Assembly (NCBI RefSeq): GCF_002994745.2 | Contig: NC_037091.1 | Span: 11,532,501 to 11,596,500 of the forward strand | Reading direction: 5' to 3' | DNA: 64,000 nucleotides | Source of the DNA: Rosa chinensis | Lineage: Eukaryota; Streptophyta; Magnoliopsida; Rosales; Rosaceae | Shown: one piece after another, positions 11,059-22,023 of the stretch | How positions within the stretch are numbered: position 1 is the first letter of the stretch | How the letters are laid out: each line of letters starts with the position of its first letter | Notes under the pieces: model-generated | What the model was told of the DNA's origin: nothing | The model's database searches: none | The model's input: only the letters and a program-made list of their open reading frames with translations | Translations under genes and position numbers: made by a program

Positions 11059-13365
11059 ATTGCTCAAGTAAGAGTACTGATCAACCAGCTCAGAGGAGCT
11101 AAAGTCTTTTCGAAATTCGATGCAAAATCGGGTTTCTGGCAGGTCAAGATGCATCCTGAGAGTATTCCTCTCACTGCATTTAGAACACCACAAGGCCATT
11201 ATGAATGGTTAGTAATGCCTTTTGGTCTAAATCAAGCTCCCTCAATCTTCCAAAGAAAGATGGACAACATCTTCAAGCATGTAGCGGAGTTCTGTGTCGT
11301 CTACATAGATGACATCCTGGTCTTCTCCAAAAACAAAGAAGAACACATGAAACACCTCCATGAGGTAGTAAAGCTGATAGTCCAGCATGGAATTATCCTA
11401 GGAGAAAAGAAAATCTTCTTTATTCTCAATGAAGTTGATTTCCTAGGAATAAACATCAAGAATGGGGTCATAAAACTCCAACCTCATATCCTTGAGAAGA
11501 TCTGGAAGTTCCCAGATAGAATTCCTGATGCTAAGAGTTTAGAGAGATTCCTTGGTGTCATAAATTATGGGAGAGACTTCATCCCTAAAATCTCGGGGTT
11601 AACAGCGATGTTATCTCCTAAGACAAGTTCCAAAAGAAAATGGAACTTCACAGAAGATGATGAAAAAATCGTGAAGCAGATAAAAAATCTCTGCAAGAAC
11701 CTCCCTCCTCTGCAACAACCAGAAGAGAATGATGAAATTATCCTCCAGACAGATGCGAGCGATAATTATTGGTCCGGTGTGGTTCTGGCAAAGACGCCTG
11801 GAACTAACATTGAAAAGATCTGTAAATTTTGTAGTGGCAAGTTCAGCCCTGCAGAACTAAATTATCCCACAGGGGAAAAGGAATTTTTGGCTGTCAAGAA
11901 AACGATTTTAAATTCTCCAGCTTTTCTTGGAAAACCCTTTACTGTCCGCACCGATTGTGCCAGAGTAAAGAATTTCAAAAATTTCAAACTTGATAAAGCT
12001 GCTGATAGAGGAAGATTAGCAAATTGGCAATTATTTCTTAACCAATATGATTATAATGTTGAATTAATTGCAGGAAACAAGAATTATCTTCCAAACGCAT
12101 TGACCAGGGAAATGGCAATGTTCAGCCAGAGAGAAGACGACGAAGGTCGTAATCCCAGAAGCAGAAGGACTGGGAAAGAACATGAGCTTCAAGAAGATCC
12201 TATGGAAACCAAAGAAAAGGTTCTTAAAAGGTTTATGCTAAGTCCTAAAGGACTAGCCTCAACTGATCAATCCCAGGGTAAAGGATTGGCTAGCCCGTCT
12301 CAAACGGCAGACGGTAAAGGCTCATCAAGACCGTTGACGGCTGCTGCTTTGCCAAAAAGCAGACCAACTCCAACTAGAGTCATAAATGTTTTTAATTATG
12401 AATTAAGAACTTTTGACACTCCTGTGTTCAGAACTGGCAGGAGACTAGCTTATCACCAGAAGGCAATCCTGGATAATCTCTTATTTGCTTTTCAAGAAAG
12501 AAGCAGTGGTCTAATGTTCCCGGCACTCTTTGCACTAGCTGAAGAACTATATGAGAATGCCAGACCACAATTTGAAGAAAGTCATATACAGCAGAGTGCT
12601 GTAAGAAAAGAAAAAATTCTCTTCCTTGAAAGTCCAGAAAGTGCTAGGGTTCCTGTCATGGCACTTAATGAATCAGACTGGCATGAATTCCATAGTCTGA
12701 TAGGAAGACATAATCCAGAAGACCTAGTTCCTCCAACTCTCTTTATTGTTTCAGGTCCTTATGTTGGAAGATACCTGGTTAATGTTCAGAGTGAACATCC
12801 TCAAGAACACAAGCTCTGGCTTGTTGAAAATGGTTTTGTCCATAATCTGTGGACTAAAACAAATGATGATCTAAAAGGTTTGCCGCCTGTCATTGTCAAT
12901 ACAGTCAAAAATGTAAGAAAAAATGACTGTATGCTTCGATTGAAGTTCAGATCCACTCCTCCGGAATGGATCCAGAAGGCAAACGGTGAAGTTGAATATA
13001 TTCCTCCTTATCATTATGTAAGAATTATTCAAAGAAAATATCTTCAACCAGCCTGTGTAGGGTACAATGGCCAACCAAACTCAAGCATCCCTTGGATGAA
13101 GGCCATGACTCTAGAATATATCAAAAAGATCATCTCTGAGGATACCTACAATACCTTCCTAGCAGCAGGAGAGAAAATTATCATCACTGCTTACGATCAT
13201 CCTGGCGTAGTCAGCAGTGACTTATTCCTATCTCTTACCAGAAAGGAGATAGATTCGACACTGGCATGCTTACGATGGGTGGAAAAGCTTGAAACTGACA
13301 ACCACTACAAGATGTATGTTGATACAGATGTCGAAGACAATGCAACAACAGTAAGGATGGCCTAG
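11059..13365 (+). pseudogene. Pararetroviral RT/RNase H with C-terminal extension
   Basis: The frame continues after the TAG at 11056; the first ATG after it is at 11149. Reverse transcriptase motifs are clear: PFGLNQAPSIFQRKMD and the catalytic YIDD at 11302-11313. RNase H follows (LQTDASDNYWSGV, YPTGEKEFLAV, RTDCARV); the usual late Asp appears as Asn at 12094 (LPNALTRE). Residues beyond about 12150 form a linker rich in Ser, Pro and Lys, and then a ~300-residue domain (12380-13330) that I do not recognise and that ends in TAG at 13365. The enzyme would copy the pregenomic RNA. RT and RNase H are unmistakable; the C-terminal domain is undefined. Confidence 0.85.
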
Positions 13366-13632
13366 GCAGATAACGACTCGTTTGTCCTTGGTCACAATTC
13401 AGAAACCGACGAGAACATGTGAAGCAGCAGGTGTAGAAAACACCGAAAATCTTTTTGGATTTTTCCCAAAAGTGACTTTTGCTTTTCAAAAAGCAGGTGA
13501 AAAACATTTCACCTAAAGGAATCTGCTTTTTCCCCGGCCGACCTCCACCAGCAGGAGCACTAAGGAAAGCAGGAAATCACGGAGTCGTTCTGTACATTTT
13601 GTTGTTTTGAATTGTAATTTGAGTTCCGCTCC

Positions 13633-13642
13633 CTATATAAGG
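13633..13642 (+). promoter_or_regulatory. 35S-like TATA box of the pararetrovirus
   Basis: CTATATAAGG followed by AGCTTTAGCTTCCC closely parallels the TATA region of caulimovirus full-length transcript promoters. It lies 270 bases after the last viral stop, in the expected large intergenic region. Transcription would start near 13665 and read out of the integrated copy into the right flank. Confidence 0.65.
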
Positions 13643-13804
13643 AGCTTTAGCTTCCCTTAGAAGGCATTCGAAGTAAGAAACATCAGTCTGGTATTCGAAA
13701 ATTGAGCAGAATCAGATTCTCTCAAAAATAAGAAAGCCATAGTAGCAGCAATAGCAGGTTTTCTATAAGTCTGTCTCTTGATGCAAGTGTGCATCTGATT
13801 CCAA

Positions 13805-13812
13805 GTAAGTAT
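13805..13812 (+). promoter_or_regulatory. Strong 5' splice-site motif in viral leader
   Basis: CCAAGTAAGTAT contains GTAAGTAT, a near-perfect donor, about 140 bases after the presumed transcription start. Leader splicing is known in several Caulimoviridae; use of this site here is unproven. Confidence 0.35.
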
Positions 13813-13898
13813 TTGTAATCAAGTTATGAGTAGCTAAGCAGCTTCTAGCTGTTTGCCCAAGAGTGAGGCTCTGGGTTCTGTATCTGTATTTATGTTTG

Positions 13899-13908
13899 AA
13901 TAAATAAA
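13899..13908 (+). terminator. Overlapping poly(A) signals of the pararetrovirus
   Basis: AATAAATAAA occurs about 235 bases downstream of the presumed start. In Caulimoviridae the poly(A) signal lies just after the promoter, giving a terminally redundant RNA, and the spacing here fits that plan. Confidence 0.55.
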
Positions 13909-13930
13909 TTCAGTTTGTGCCCAGTACCCT

Positions 13931-14819
13931 GTCACAAAAATATTTTGCTTTTTTTGCATTTATGTTTTGGTAACAGTAGCAGTTAGTAAGCAGTAGCAGT
14001 CTTTCTGTTTTGCTATAAAGACTAACCCTTATCATACTAAGGCAGCAGTGATTCCGCCCTGGTAGTAGCCGCTTAGACAGGAAGTCGTTAGGTGAAGTTG
14101 TGGCATGTTGAAGGCTAGTCCTTAGGCTGATACTGTGTTTAGTCTGGAAAAGTAAAATATAAGCTGATACTGTGTAAAGAACAAAAAGAGGTAAAAGGAG
14201 AATAGTGTGTGTCCTTAATTGTATAAGGGAAAAGGTTGTGGACTTTGTTGTCAAAAAATCTATTGTCTGGTAGTGCTTTGTAGTTAACCCTTAATTAAAC
14301 ATAGACATGTTATGTGTGCACATGAGTTTAAAATTTGGACCCAGCGTGGTTGATTAACTGACCTCCCCAGCTAGTTCGTTTGTGGCCCTGCTTTGTTTAA
14401 TCAAGTTGGACCACAATTATATACATATATGTGCATAATTCATGCACTTCTGCCACATGCATGCATGATTAAGTCAAAGAAGTTCTGACATAATTCATGG
14501 GTGTCTGACATATGTTTATTCATTTGATCATTGGCTCAACAGTAAAGGTGTATGTGTCCATAGTAGATGGAGTCGTCGCATGCGGCCAAATATAAACATA
14601 TATATATATATATATATATATCTGTGTGTGTGTGTGTGTGTGGTGTAGGTCTGGACAGACGGCAAGTGTGTGTGTGCTCACAACCTATGATAGAGAGCAG
14701 AGGTGCATGGTGTGCAGCTATGCATATCAATAAAGATAGGATAACGAATAGAGTGAAGGAAGACTCAGCTTTTTTACTTCTGACCACCACAGATCGCTGA
14801 AGCGCGAAGCCATGATCGA
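13931..14819. other. Non-coding stretch with AT/GT microsatellite
   Basis: No gene was found. 13931-14290 could still be viral leader or host flank; I cannot place the integration edge. A compound microsatellite lies at about 14596-14642 ((AT)n followed by (GT)n), which generates the Ile/Tyr and Val/Cys pseudo-ORFs seen on both strands. Confidence 0.5.
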
Positions 14820-15782
14820 AGGGAGGTGCCTAGATGACTGCCAATTGATTAATTGAAGGAGAACATAGCTTGATGGCCAAATCAATTTCTCAGGTATCAG
14901 AGTGAGCTCCAGAAGGCGAGTTATACAAGTTTAAGTGGGCGGAGATGATGAGTAGATATTGATGAGGGGATGAAGGTGAAGACCCAGTCGAGTTCAGTTA
15001 ACCGTGGTGAACCTGTCAATTTCAATTGAAAGTGATGAGCCTCGTGGCGAAGTCGATTGGTGGGAGCTCCTGGTGGAGCTTTGTTTAGAGGAGGTACCAA
15101 GCTTGGCGGAGTTTTGTCAGCGGGGCAGAGCCTTGGCCAAATCAGCGGATCAACGGTACTTGGCCTGCGGAGCTCTGGGACATCAGCGGTGACCTTGATG
15201 CTCCGTAAAGATTTCGTTAGCGGTGGTACCTAGCTTGAAGTTGATTGAATGGTTGTTTAGTTAATACTTGATCAGAGTTTCACGGGTAATGACTGAGCTT
15301 CATTCTTCTTGACGCTGATTGAAGAAGAAGATGGAAGTTATCATGGGTGTCCAAATCAATTTTGGACTGGGTGTCCGTCGATTGTGTCTGCCACTAGTGG
15401 CAGCTAGCGGTGCCGCTGGAGCTTCTCACTGATGTTGGTGCTACAGCCTGGTCAGCAAAGTCAACGCTGCACTAGATTGCCGGCGGTTGTGCCTAGGGAG
15501 AGTGGCTAGCGGTAGCAGAGGTTTGCTCAGCGGGGCTCGCTTGGCCAGTGGGGCTGCCACCTGGCGGTAGAGATTAGCAGTGATAGCTCAGCGGTAGTGA
15601 GGCTGGCGGAGCGGAGTATTTGGCCAGCGGTGGTTTTTGCCTGCGGTTAAGCAGAGCTGCTGCGATGCTTGACGGACTACGTCGAGATTGTTGACGGTGG
15701 AGGTGTTTGTTGGAGAATGGTGCTCCTAGCGGAAGAAGCCCTAGCCAGCAATGTCGACCAGAGGTGAAGACCAGCGGTAATT
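14820..15782. repeat. GC-rich GCGGT-motif repeat region
   Basis: The region is dense in the short motifs AGCGGT, GGCGGAG, GCCGCTG and CAGCGG, spread irregularly, with no long ORF. Composition and motifs match the adjoining internal repeat (15783-16259), so it is probably more of the same Tat-type non-coding internal sequence on the minus strand. Confidence 0.4.
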
Positions 15783-16259
15783 TTTGTCAGCGGTGCAACT
15801 CGACGGTGAAGTTCGGCGGTGAACTTCCGGCGGTGCAGCTTGGCAGTGAAGTTCAGTGGTGAACTTGCAGCGGTGAAGCTTAGTTGAGCATGGCCTACGG
15901 TGCTTTATCTTTGGCCGGCGGAGGTGTGCCGCTGATGATCAATGAAGAATGGCCATGGGTGCCCAGAGAAGTCTTCTGGGTGTCCAGAGTGACTCATCAC
16001 CAATTTTTTTTTTTTTTTGAGTAGGTCAGCGTTGACCATTTTGAGCTGGCGTTGACCCTTTTAAGCTGGAGTTGACCAGCCCAGTGGGTGTTGATCAAGC
16101 TTTAATTTGATGCTTTACCGCTGGCCTGGGCTGAGGTTGCCGCTTAAGAATTGAGTGGGCACAAGTTGCCGCTGAGAAGGTTGAGGAGTTGCCGCTGACC
16201 AAACTTGATTGCCGTTGACAAAACTTGAGCTAAGAGTGGGTGTAGCGTTGACTTTTCTT
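15783..16259 (-). repeat. Tat-type internal repeat, copy 2
   Basis: Nearly identical to 2231-2709, differing by scattered substitutions and the length of one T run. Similarity stops at about 16259, before the primer-binding site seen in copy 1 and 15 bases before the hAT target duplication. It marks a second truncated Tat-type element, into whose flank the hAT element was later inserted. Confidence 0.6.
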
Positions 16260-16423
16260 GAAGGTGAAATAGTGATTTGGAATAGGGATGGAAAAAATCC
16301 CCAGTGGGGCGGAGCTCCATTGGATACCCGCCCCTAATGGGGGGAGAATTCGGGGACAAATGGGGAATGGAGATGGGGATCCCCAATCCCCGCTATCTAA
16401 GATTGGGGATGGGGCGGGGATGG

Positions 16424-16915
16424 TGTTTGAACCCAAAATAACATTTTTTCCTGATAAGGGAGACTCGAAGAAAACCGGGCCAATTTCCGTGGCCCGACCT
16501 ATTTATTTCCGATAGGTTCGAAATATATTGTTTAGAGGCTAAATAAAGCCTACTTGGAGACCAAGTAATATTAAGGCAAATCGTGATCTTATCGGTTTAC
16601 TATTAATAATCAAGATATTTGATAATTAATAGTGGTTTACTTGGTTGCGAAGACGGGTCATATGGGAAGATCTTTACATTAAAGATGGCCTCATGGTTGT
16701 ATTTGACTGGGATTCATGGTTGTCCTGTTTACGTGCATATCATGGCCTTAATCAATTAAGGAAGGTGGATCATGATTCTCATTAATTGCATGAAAGAGGC
16801 AGAACATATTAAGACATAGCATAGTGGGCCATCAGCTATTTGCTGCCAATATATATATATCTATATGCAAGGAATTATGGTACTGAACAATCATGCTTGC
16901 TCGCGAATATCAAGG

Positions 16916-16960
<45 letters not shown>

Positions 16961-17153
16961 TATTATATATATATAATTGTCTTATGGTGGAGCAAGAAAG
17001 GAAAGGCATAACCATGCTTGATGGCAATCAACAGAAGATATATATACAAGTTAATTACTATGCAAGCAAGCAATCATTGCTTTGCCATGCAATTAATGGG
17101 TAGTGGACACGAAGCATATGGAAGGATGATTACAAGTAACAAGGTATATATAT

Positions 17154-17190
<37 letters not shown>

Positions 17191-18102
17191 TGCATTGCAC
17201 GTGCATGACAGAAGATCAATTAAGGAAATATCATCCTTAATTGCATGGAGCGACGAGTGCTCGCAGAGGCATATATTTTACGTACATATCCAAACAGCTC
17301 GCGACCAAGAAGAAGATCGCATCCAAGATATTGGTTCAAGAGGCAATTAATCTTTGCCTACATTCTAGCGACGACAGAGGAGGATAATTATTAATTATTG
17401 CCTACAATTAGTTATCAAAACTATTAAGAGTTTTGATTTGATTCAAGGCCAATAACTGTGGCCTAAAATATAGTATTTCATTCCTATTAGGAAGAAGAAT
17501 CTGCAGCAGCCTATATATAGAGGCTAAAGACGATACAGAAAAAGACCGCTCTCAAATCAATCAATCCCAGCGATTACAAAGTCTCCCCGGAGTAAACCTT
17601 CAACCTCGTTGAAACCCGGTGACCGCCCGTCAGTCCCAGTCTCCTCGCGAACCGACTATCAGCCTCACCAGATCAACCCGGCGACCGTGCTTCCAGTCCC
17701 AGTCTCCTCGTGAGCCGACTGCTCGTACTACTGCCACCGATACAACCAGCGAAGCATGGGTAACGCCCTCGCAACCCAGCGAAGTTAAAGATACGCTTTA
17801 GCAAACCCGTGCTTTCTCAGAACTTCCCAGTGATTGCTCTACTCAACCTACAACGTTGAGTATCGATACGGTGAACGCAAAGAGATCACAACCAAAGTCC
17901 TTATCCGTAAGGCAAAAGTCCTTTCCCGAAAGGCAAGAAAGAACCTTGTGACGAGGTTGGTGCTCTCCTCGTCCACAGCGCTTGAAGAAGAACTTAGGTT
18001 AAGGGACTACCCCAACGACTGCACCCCGCGGTGCTGGCACGCCTGCGCAATCACACGCTCAAAAGAGACTGTTTGCACACCAACTGGTTTTGGAGCCAAA
18101 CA
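16424..18102 (+). repeat. LARD 5' LTR
   Basis: 1679 bases, bounded by TG and CA. It contains several AT microsatellites (about 16919-16960 and 17163-17188) and a TATA box GCCTATATATAGAGG near 17510, which probably starts transcription. Compared with the 3' LTR it carries a ~61-base extra segment around 17640-17710, a tandem copy of the CCAGTCTCCTCGCGA region. Confidence 0.9.
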
Positions 18103-18203
18103 TTTTGGCACTCCCAGTGGGACCAAGCTAGAGTCTTTTGTGTTCACCATCATTGGGATGCCAGGGGAAAATCTTTACCGAATGAGATTCCTAAAGTGAA
18201 AAG

Positions 18204-19280
18204 ATGGCCAATGTTGCCACCAATGACGACACTACGACAAGAGAGGCTTTCGTTGAGAAGCCTATTCCAGAGGGAGCGACCGTCGAGGAAAAACTCGCGA
18301 TCATCATGGAGAATGTCATAAACCATCGCAAGAAGATGGACGCTGATTTTGCTAGGGAAACCGCGAAGGCGAATCGACTCACACGCGAACTGGACGAGAA
18401 TGCTCAGAAAGCTAAAGAGCAAAGGGAGCAGCGCGATCGAGAAGCTGAACAACGCAATCGAGAGCTTACCCAGCGGAGGAAACAGGAAGATCAAGAGTGG
18501 GAAAGACAATATCAGCATATCCTGGATTGTATAGCGACCTCGCGCAAGGAAGATTCCATCTTGGCTACTCAGGTCAGTTCGCATCAAAGCGAATTGGAAC
18601 CTGCATGCAAAGAGGTGGTTTTTGAGACTGAATTGCCTATAGGTGGCAATCAACCTAAGGGTCTCACTGGTGAATCACAGCCTTACATAGAGGCTGTGCA
18701 TGGAGAAGATGATCCACGAGATTGTTCTTCTGACGATATAATTGTCTCTAAACAAATAGTTGATTTCTCCACTGATCAAGCCAAATACGTGGCTATTGAT
18801 CAGATGCATGGGGGGCATGATATTGTCCAGGTTCACCCCCCTAATAACCAGAAGCAGCTGTATGATCAATTTAATTATAGTTATGCTACTGGACATCATC
18901 ATGACCAAGGTAATCAAAGCCACAATCAACTTAATTATGAATTAAGTTGTTATATGGTTGCTGGACGTCTTCATCATGCAGAAGGTCAAGAGTGTGGTCC
19001 ACTTAATTACCAATTAAGGCATGGGCCACTTGATTATCAATTATGTTTTGGTCTTGAGAAGCCAATCTGTGGCTTTATTAATCAATTCAATTTGAAGATC
19101 TTCATATATGTTTCAAGGCCAGTCAGTGGCTTTGAAATTTGTAAAGAAGGATTTGGTGACCCCAAGTCCAGTCTTGACACAGAGCCAGTCTTGACGGAGG
19201 CGGCCGCGACGGCAGGGTTCGCTGATATACATCGCCTGGGCTTCGCCAGACATTCTCCAACAATATTCACTCGGAAGTGA
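18204..19280 (+). CDS. LARD-encoded coiled-coil (Gag-like) protein
   Basis: This 358-residue ORF starts 102 bases after the 5' LTR, the normal place for a gag gene. Residues ~25-115 are very rich in Glu, Lys, Arg and Gln (for example AKEQREQRDREAEQRNRELT) and should form a long coiled coil. The rest is His/Gln/Asn-rich with short imperfect repeats (NYQLRHGPLDYQLCF). No zinc knuckle, protease or RT motif is present. It may be a structural protein retained by a non-autonomous element, or a decayed gag. I do not recognise a family. The ATG at 18204 is the first in-frame start and has a purine at -3 (AAGATGG). Confidence 0.5.
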   Translation: MANVATNDDTTTREAFVEKPIPEGATVEEKLAIIMENVINHRKKMDADFARETAKANRLTRELDENAQKAKEQREQRDREAEQRNRELTQRRKQEDQEWERQYQHILDCIATSRKEDSILATQVSSHQSELEPACKEVVFETELPIGGNQPKGLTGESQPYIEAVHGEDDPRDCSSDDIIVSKQIVDFSTDQAKYVAIDQMHGGHDIVQVHPPNNQKQLYDQFNYSYATGHHHDQGNQSHNQLNYELSCYMVAGRLHHAEGQECGPLNYQLRHGPLDYQLCFGLEKPICGFINQFNLKIFIYVSRPVSGFEICKEGFGDPKSSLDTEPVLTEAAATAGFADIHRLGFARHSPTIFTRK

Positions 19281-22023
19281 AGGCGATCTAAGGGCGGCTA
19301 AATGGATGTATGCCGATCCCAGTGGCAGACGTCGATGTAGCTAAGTCAGGTTGCAGAAGATTCCATATCCACTGCCGCTGCGAAGAATCAAGCGCAATCC
19401 CCAGGAAATAGTTATAATTTCAGTGATTGTATTCTGCTTGCTGATATATTTGTCTTCTGTGGGCTGTTTCTGTTGGACTTTCGTCGAAAATCTGAAAACA
19501 GAGATATGCAGATAAGGCGTTCGATGGAATGCCTGAGAGAACGGTGCTGTAAAGATGACACCAACAGTGGCACAAAAAAAACCGACAAAGTAGCGTAGGT
19601 ATCTGGAAATTCAGCGAAGTGATTACAGTACAAAGCTAGTCTAGGTGCTGGTAAGTGGCACAAGTCATACATGCCAATCGCAGTGGCATCGAAGGCCCAT
19701 CAGATTGATGCGAGAAAACTTTGGAACGGTGGAAGATACTTCCTGATAAGCCTTTGCAGCAAGTTCGAATTGATTATAGGCCAAGGTGGACACACAGGAA
19801 GAGCTCGCGAATTGAAAATCCCAAGAAAACTTCTTAGTTTCTCTTCACAATAATCTTCTGCCTTGTACTACGTTTCGCGCTCATGACTGAAGCATTGTCA
19901 AAGAGTAGCTTATCGGAGCCAGCAAGTAGCTTTAGTGGAGCTGTGGAAATCTTGGTATCCAAGAGACATGTGCAATATGTGTGTGAGGAGGACCGAGCTT
20001 GGGATTAAGATCACGTGACTTCCGGGACTCCAAGAAGAGTCTTCTGAGACTCTATTGTTATCAGAGGCTTAACTTTTGCCTAGCTCACACCGGATGAACA
20101 CCAAAGCCTGCACTCGATAGGATCATGTCAAACATCAAAACTGGGCACCATATAGACAGGGATTTTCAATTTTTGTTTGTGGCAGTACTCTCAACGCCAA
20201 AATTAATGAAAGTCGTGAGATAAAGACTTGGGTATCACTTGGACCAATGCTTGTGGTTCCTTGATGTTGTTACTGAGTTAAAACTTTGGAGAAATCTAAA
20301 TGCCAATTACAGTGGCATTGGAGGGGGAACTTTGGAAAGACGGTGGACGTCTCCGGTTGTCGATTCCAGTTGCGGACATTTTGTGGATGGAATACAACAC
20401 AAGGATGTGAATGCCATAGAGAAATATGAACTTGCGAAGTGAGGCTATCAATAAATTTTCAGAGTTTCCCTTCACAGCTTCAAGATATTGGCATTCCCCC
20501 ATTGAGAGCAAGGATCCATCCACCAGCTCTTCCAGCCGGAGCACTTTGCACCTTGGGCAGCTCGATTTCGCCCGCGCTTGAGGATCTTTTCGTCAACCAT
20601 GTCCAGCACAGGGTCATCCTTCTGGAATTGTCGGCCAAAAGCAGCTCCACTTTGAACCATTTGATCATAAACTGATATATTGAGGAAGTGGGGTTCCATT
20701 CTCGGGGGAGTGTTTCAAATCATGTATCTTAAATCACGGTTCATGAGGTGGTGAAGAGGTGTTTTTGGCTTTATGTGCTTAGTATGTGGCTCACCTAGTG
20801 GCTAGGTGTCGGCTGGCCAAGCTAGTGGCAAAGCTCCAATCCAGATCATCATGCTCTTTGTATAAAATATGGTAGGGGGAGCATAGAGAAGTACAAGGGG
20901 CAACAGAGCTGACGAGGCTAGAGTTTGAAGAAAGAGGTTTTCCCCTAGATTTGATGAGGCTGCTATGAAATGAACTATTTGCCAGGGGGAGTAATTGGAA
21001 TTAAGCTCTGGAAGTGGTTACCATTTTTCCGAGTACCTTTGGCTGGACATTTACCCAGCTATAAGTTCACTTTGGAAGGAGGGGACTTTGTTGAAGTTTT
21101 GAGGTTTTGATAACTTTTGCTCTTGGCATAATTATAAAGAACAACATTCAGTTTGTGGAGGTGGGACCATTATCATCAAATTGTTGTTCAAATTTCAACG
21201 GAATCTCCTGTAAAGCATAATTGTTCTTTAATTGAAGGATGGCATCATCTTCCCTACAGACGTAGGGCCGGTAATAGTGGCTTGATGGCTTTAATTAATT
21301 AAGAATAATTAGAATCCATGCCATATTAGTTGTTGCGGTGCATGTGCTATGGTGGCCAGGTGGTGGGCTCGCATGGACACATGCATGCAATGGATGTTAT
21401 GATTCATGCATGACCATTGGGCAGAGCATTTGGGAATATTCGCTTGACTTGGAAAAGCACGCACTTCGCGAGGAAAGGCATTGGTCCGCTGTGGGATACA
21501 CTCGGCGAAGCTTCTAAGGGTCGCGAAGGCTATTCATTTGCAATCAAATGCTGCCTCTTTTAAGCATGGGGGGCACGTACGGGGGAGGTATTTCAAAATT
21601 TTTGTGGCATGAGTTTAATGACAAACTTTACAATTAAGACTTGTTTAAAGTGTCTTAATGTCAACAAGGCCAATATCTGTGGCCTTTTTGTTTTTGGAAG
21701 CATCTCTGTTATCTTAACATAGGAGATCAAGTACGTGTTCATAGCATCTGCGATCAACGTGTCAGGTACTCACGTTCATCAGTTAATCAGTGTACCGCTT
21801 TGATTATTAGCTATCTCATTGCACGCCAAGGTAACTTGGTGATATTCAAGCTTCATGGCCGATTTTAGGGGCCTATATGTGGAATTAGTAAGTGATTTCC
21901 AATTAGCAACTTTCAATTAAGCCAATGCAAGTGGCTTTAGAGCGACGCTATTACAAGCCTAGTGCTGACTCAAGACCTCTTCAGTCAAAACGGGGAACTT
22001 TGACTTCGAGGTCTGGGGGGCAA
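19281..22023 (+). other. Non-coding internal region of the LARD
   Basis: About 2.7 kb with only short ORFs in all frames. A recurring short phrase around 'GCCAATxxCAGTGGC' appears at about 19310, 19672, 20301 and 21932, suggesting internal amplification of a short module. The stretch ends in the polypurine tract at 22010-22023. No enzyme gene was recognised. Confidence 0.6.

Larger units (their letters stand above)
6070..13930 (+). mobile_element. Endogenous pararetrovirus (Caulimoviridae, petuvirus-like)
   Basis: An integrated viral genome of roughly 7.5-7.9 kb; both outer limits are estimates. In order it has a coiled-coil ORF, a tRNA-iMet primer-binding site, movement protein, capsid with CCHC knuckle, aspartic protease, reverse transcriptase, RNase H, a C-terminal extension, and then a 35S-like promoter and poly(A) signal. 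All protein parts from 6643 to 13365 lie in the same frame (about 2240 codons), interrupted only by TAA 7744-7746 and TAGs at 7819-7821, 9043-9045 and 11056-11058. There is no integrase, as expected for a pararetrovirus. A single long polyprotein points to Petuvirus or a relative, but the genus was not tested by alignment. Confidence 0.85.

Noticed and set aside
14536..14800. ORFs on both strands with Ile-Tyr and Cys-Val runs
   Set aside because: Translation of the AT/GT microsatellite.
16840..17350. Overlapping ORFs in the LARD LTR
   Set aside because: AT-microsatellite translation within the LTR; the same sequence recurs in the 3' LTR at 22509-22721.
17834..18199. 121-codon ORF in the LARD 5' LTR
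   Set aside because: It lies mostly inside the LTR, crosses the LTR boundary and primer-site region, and is altered in the 3' LTR copy at 23373.
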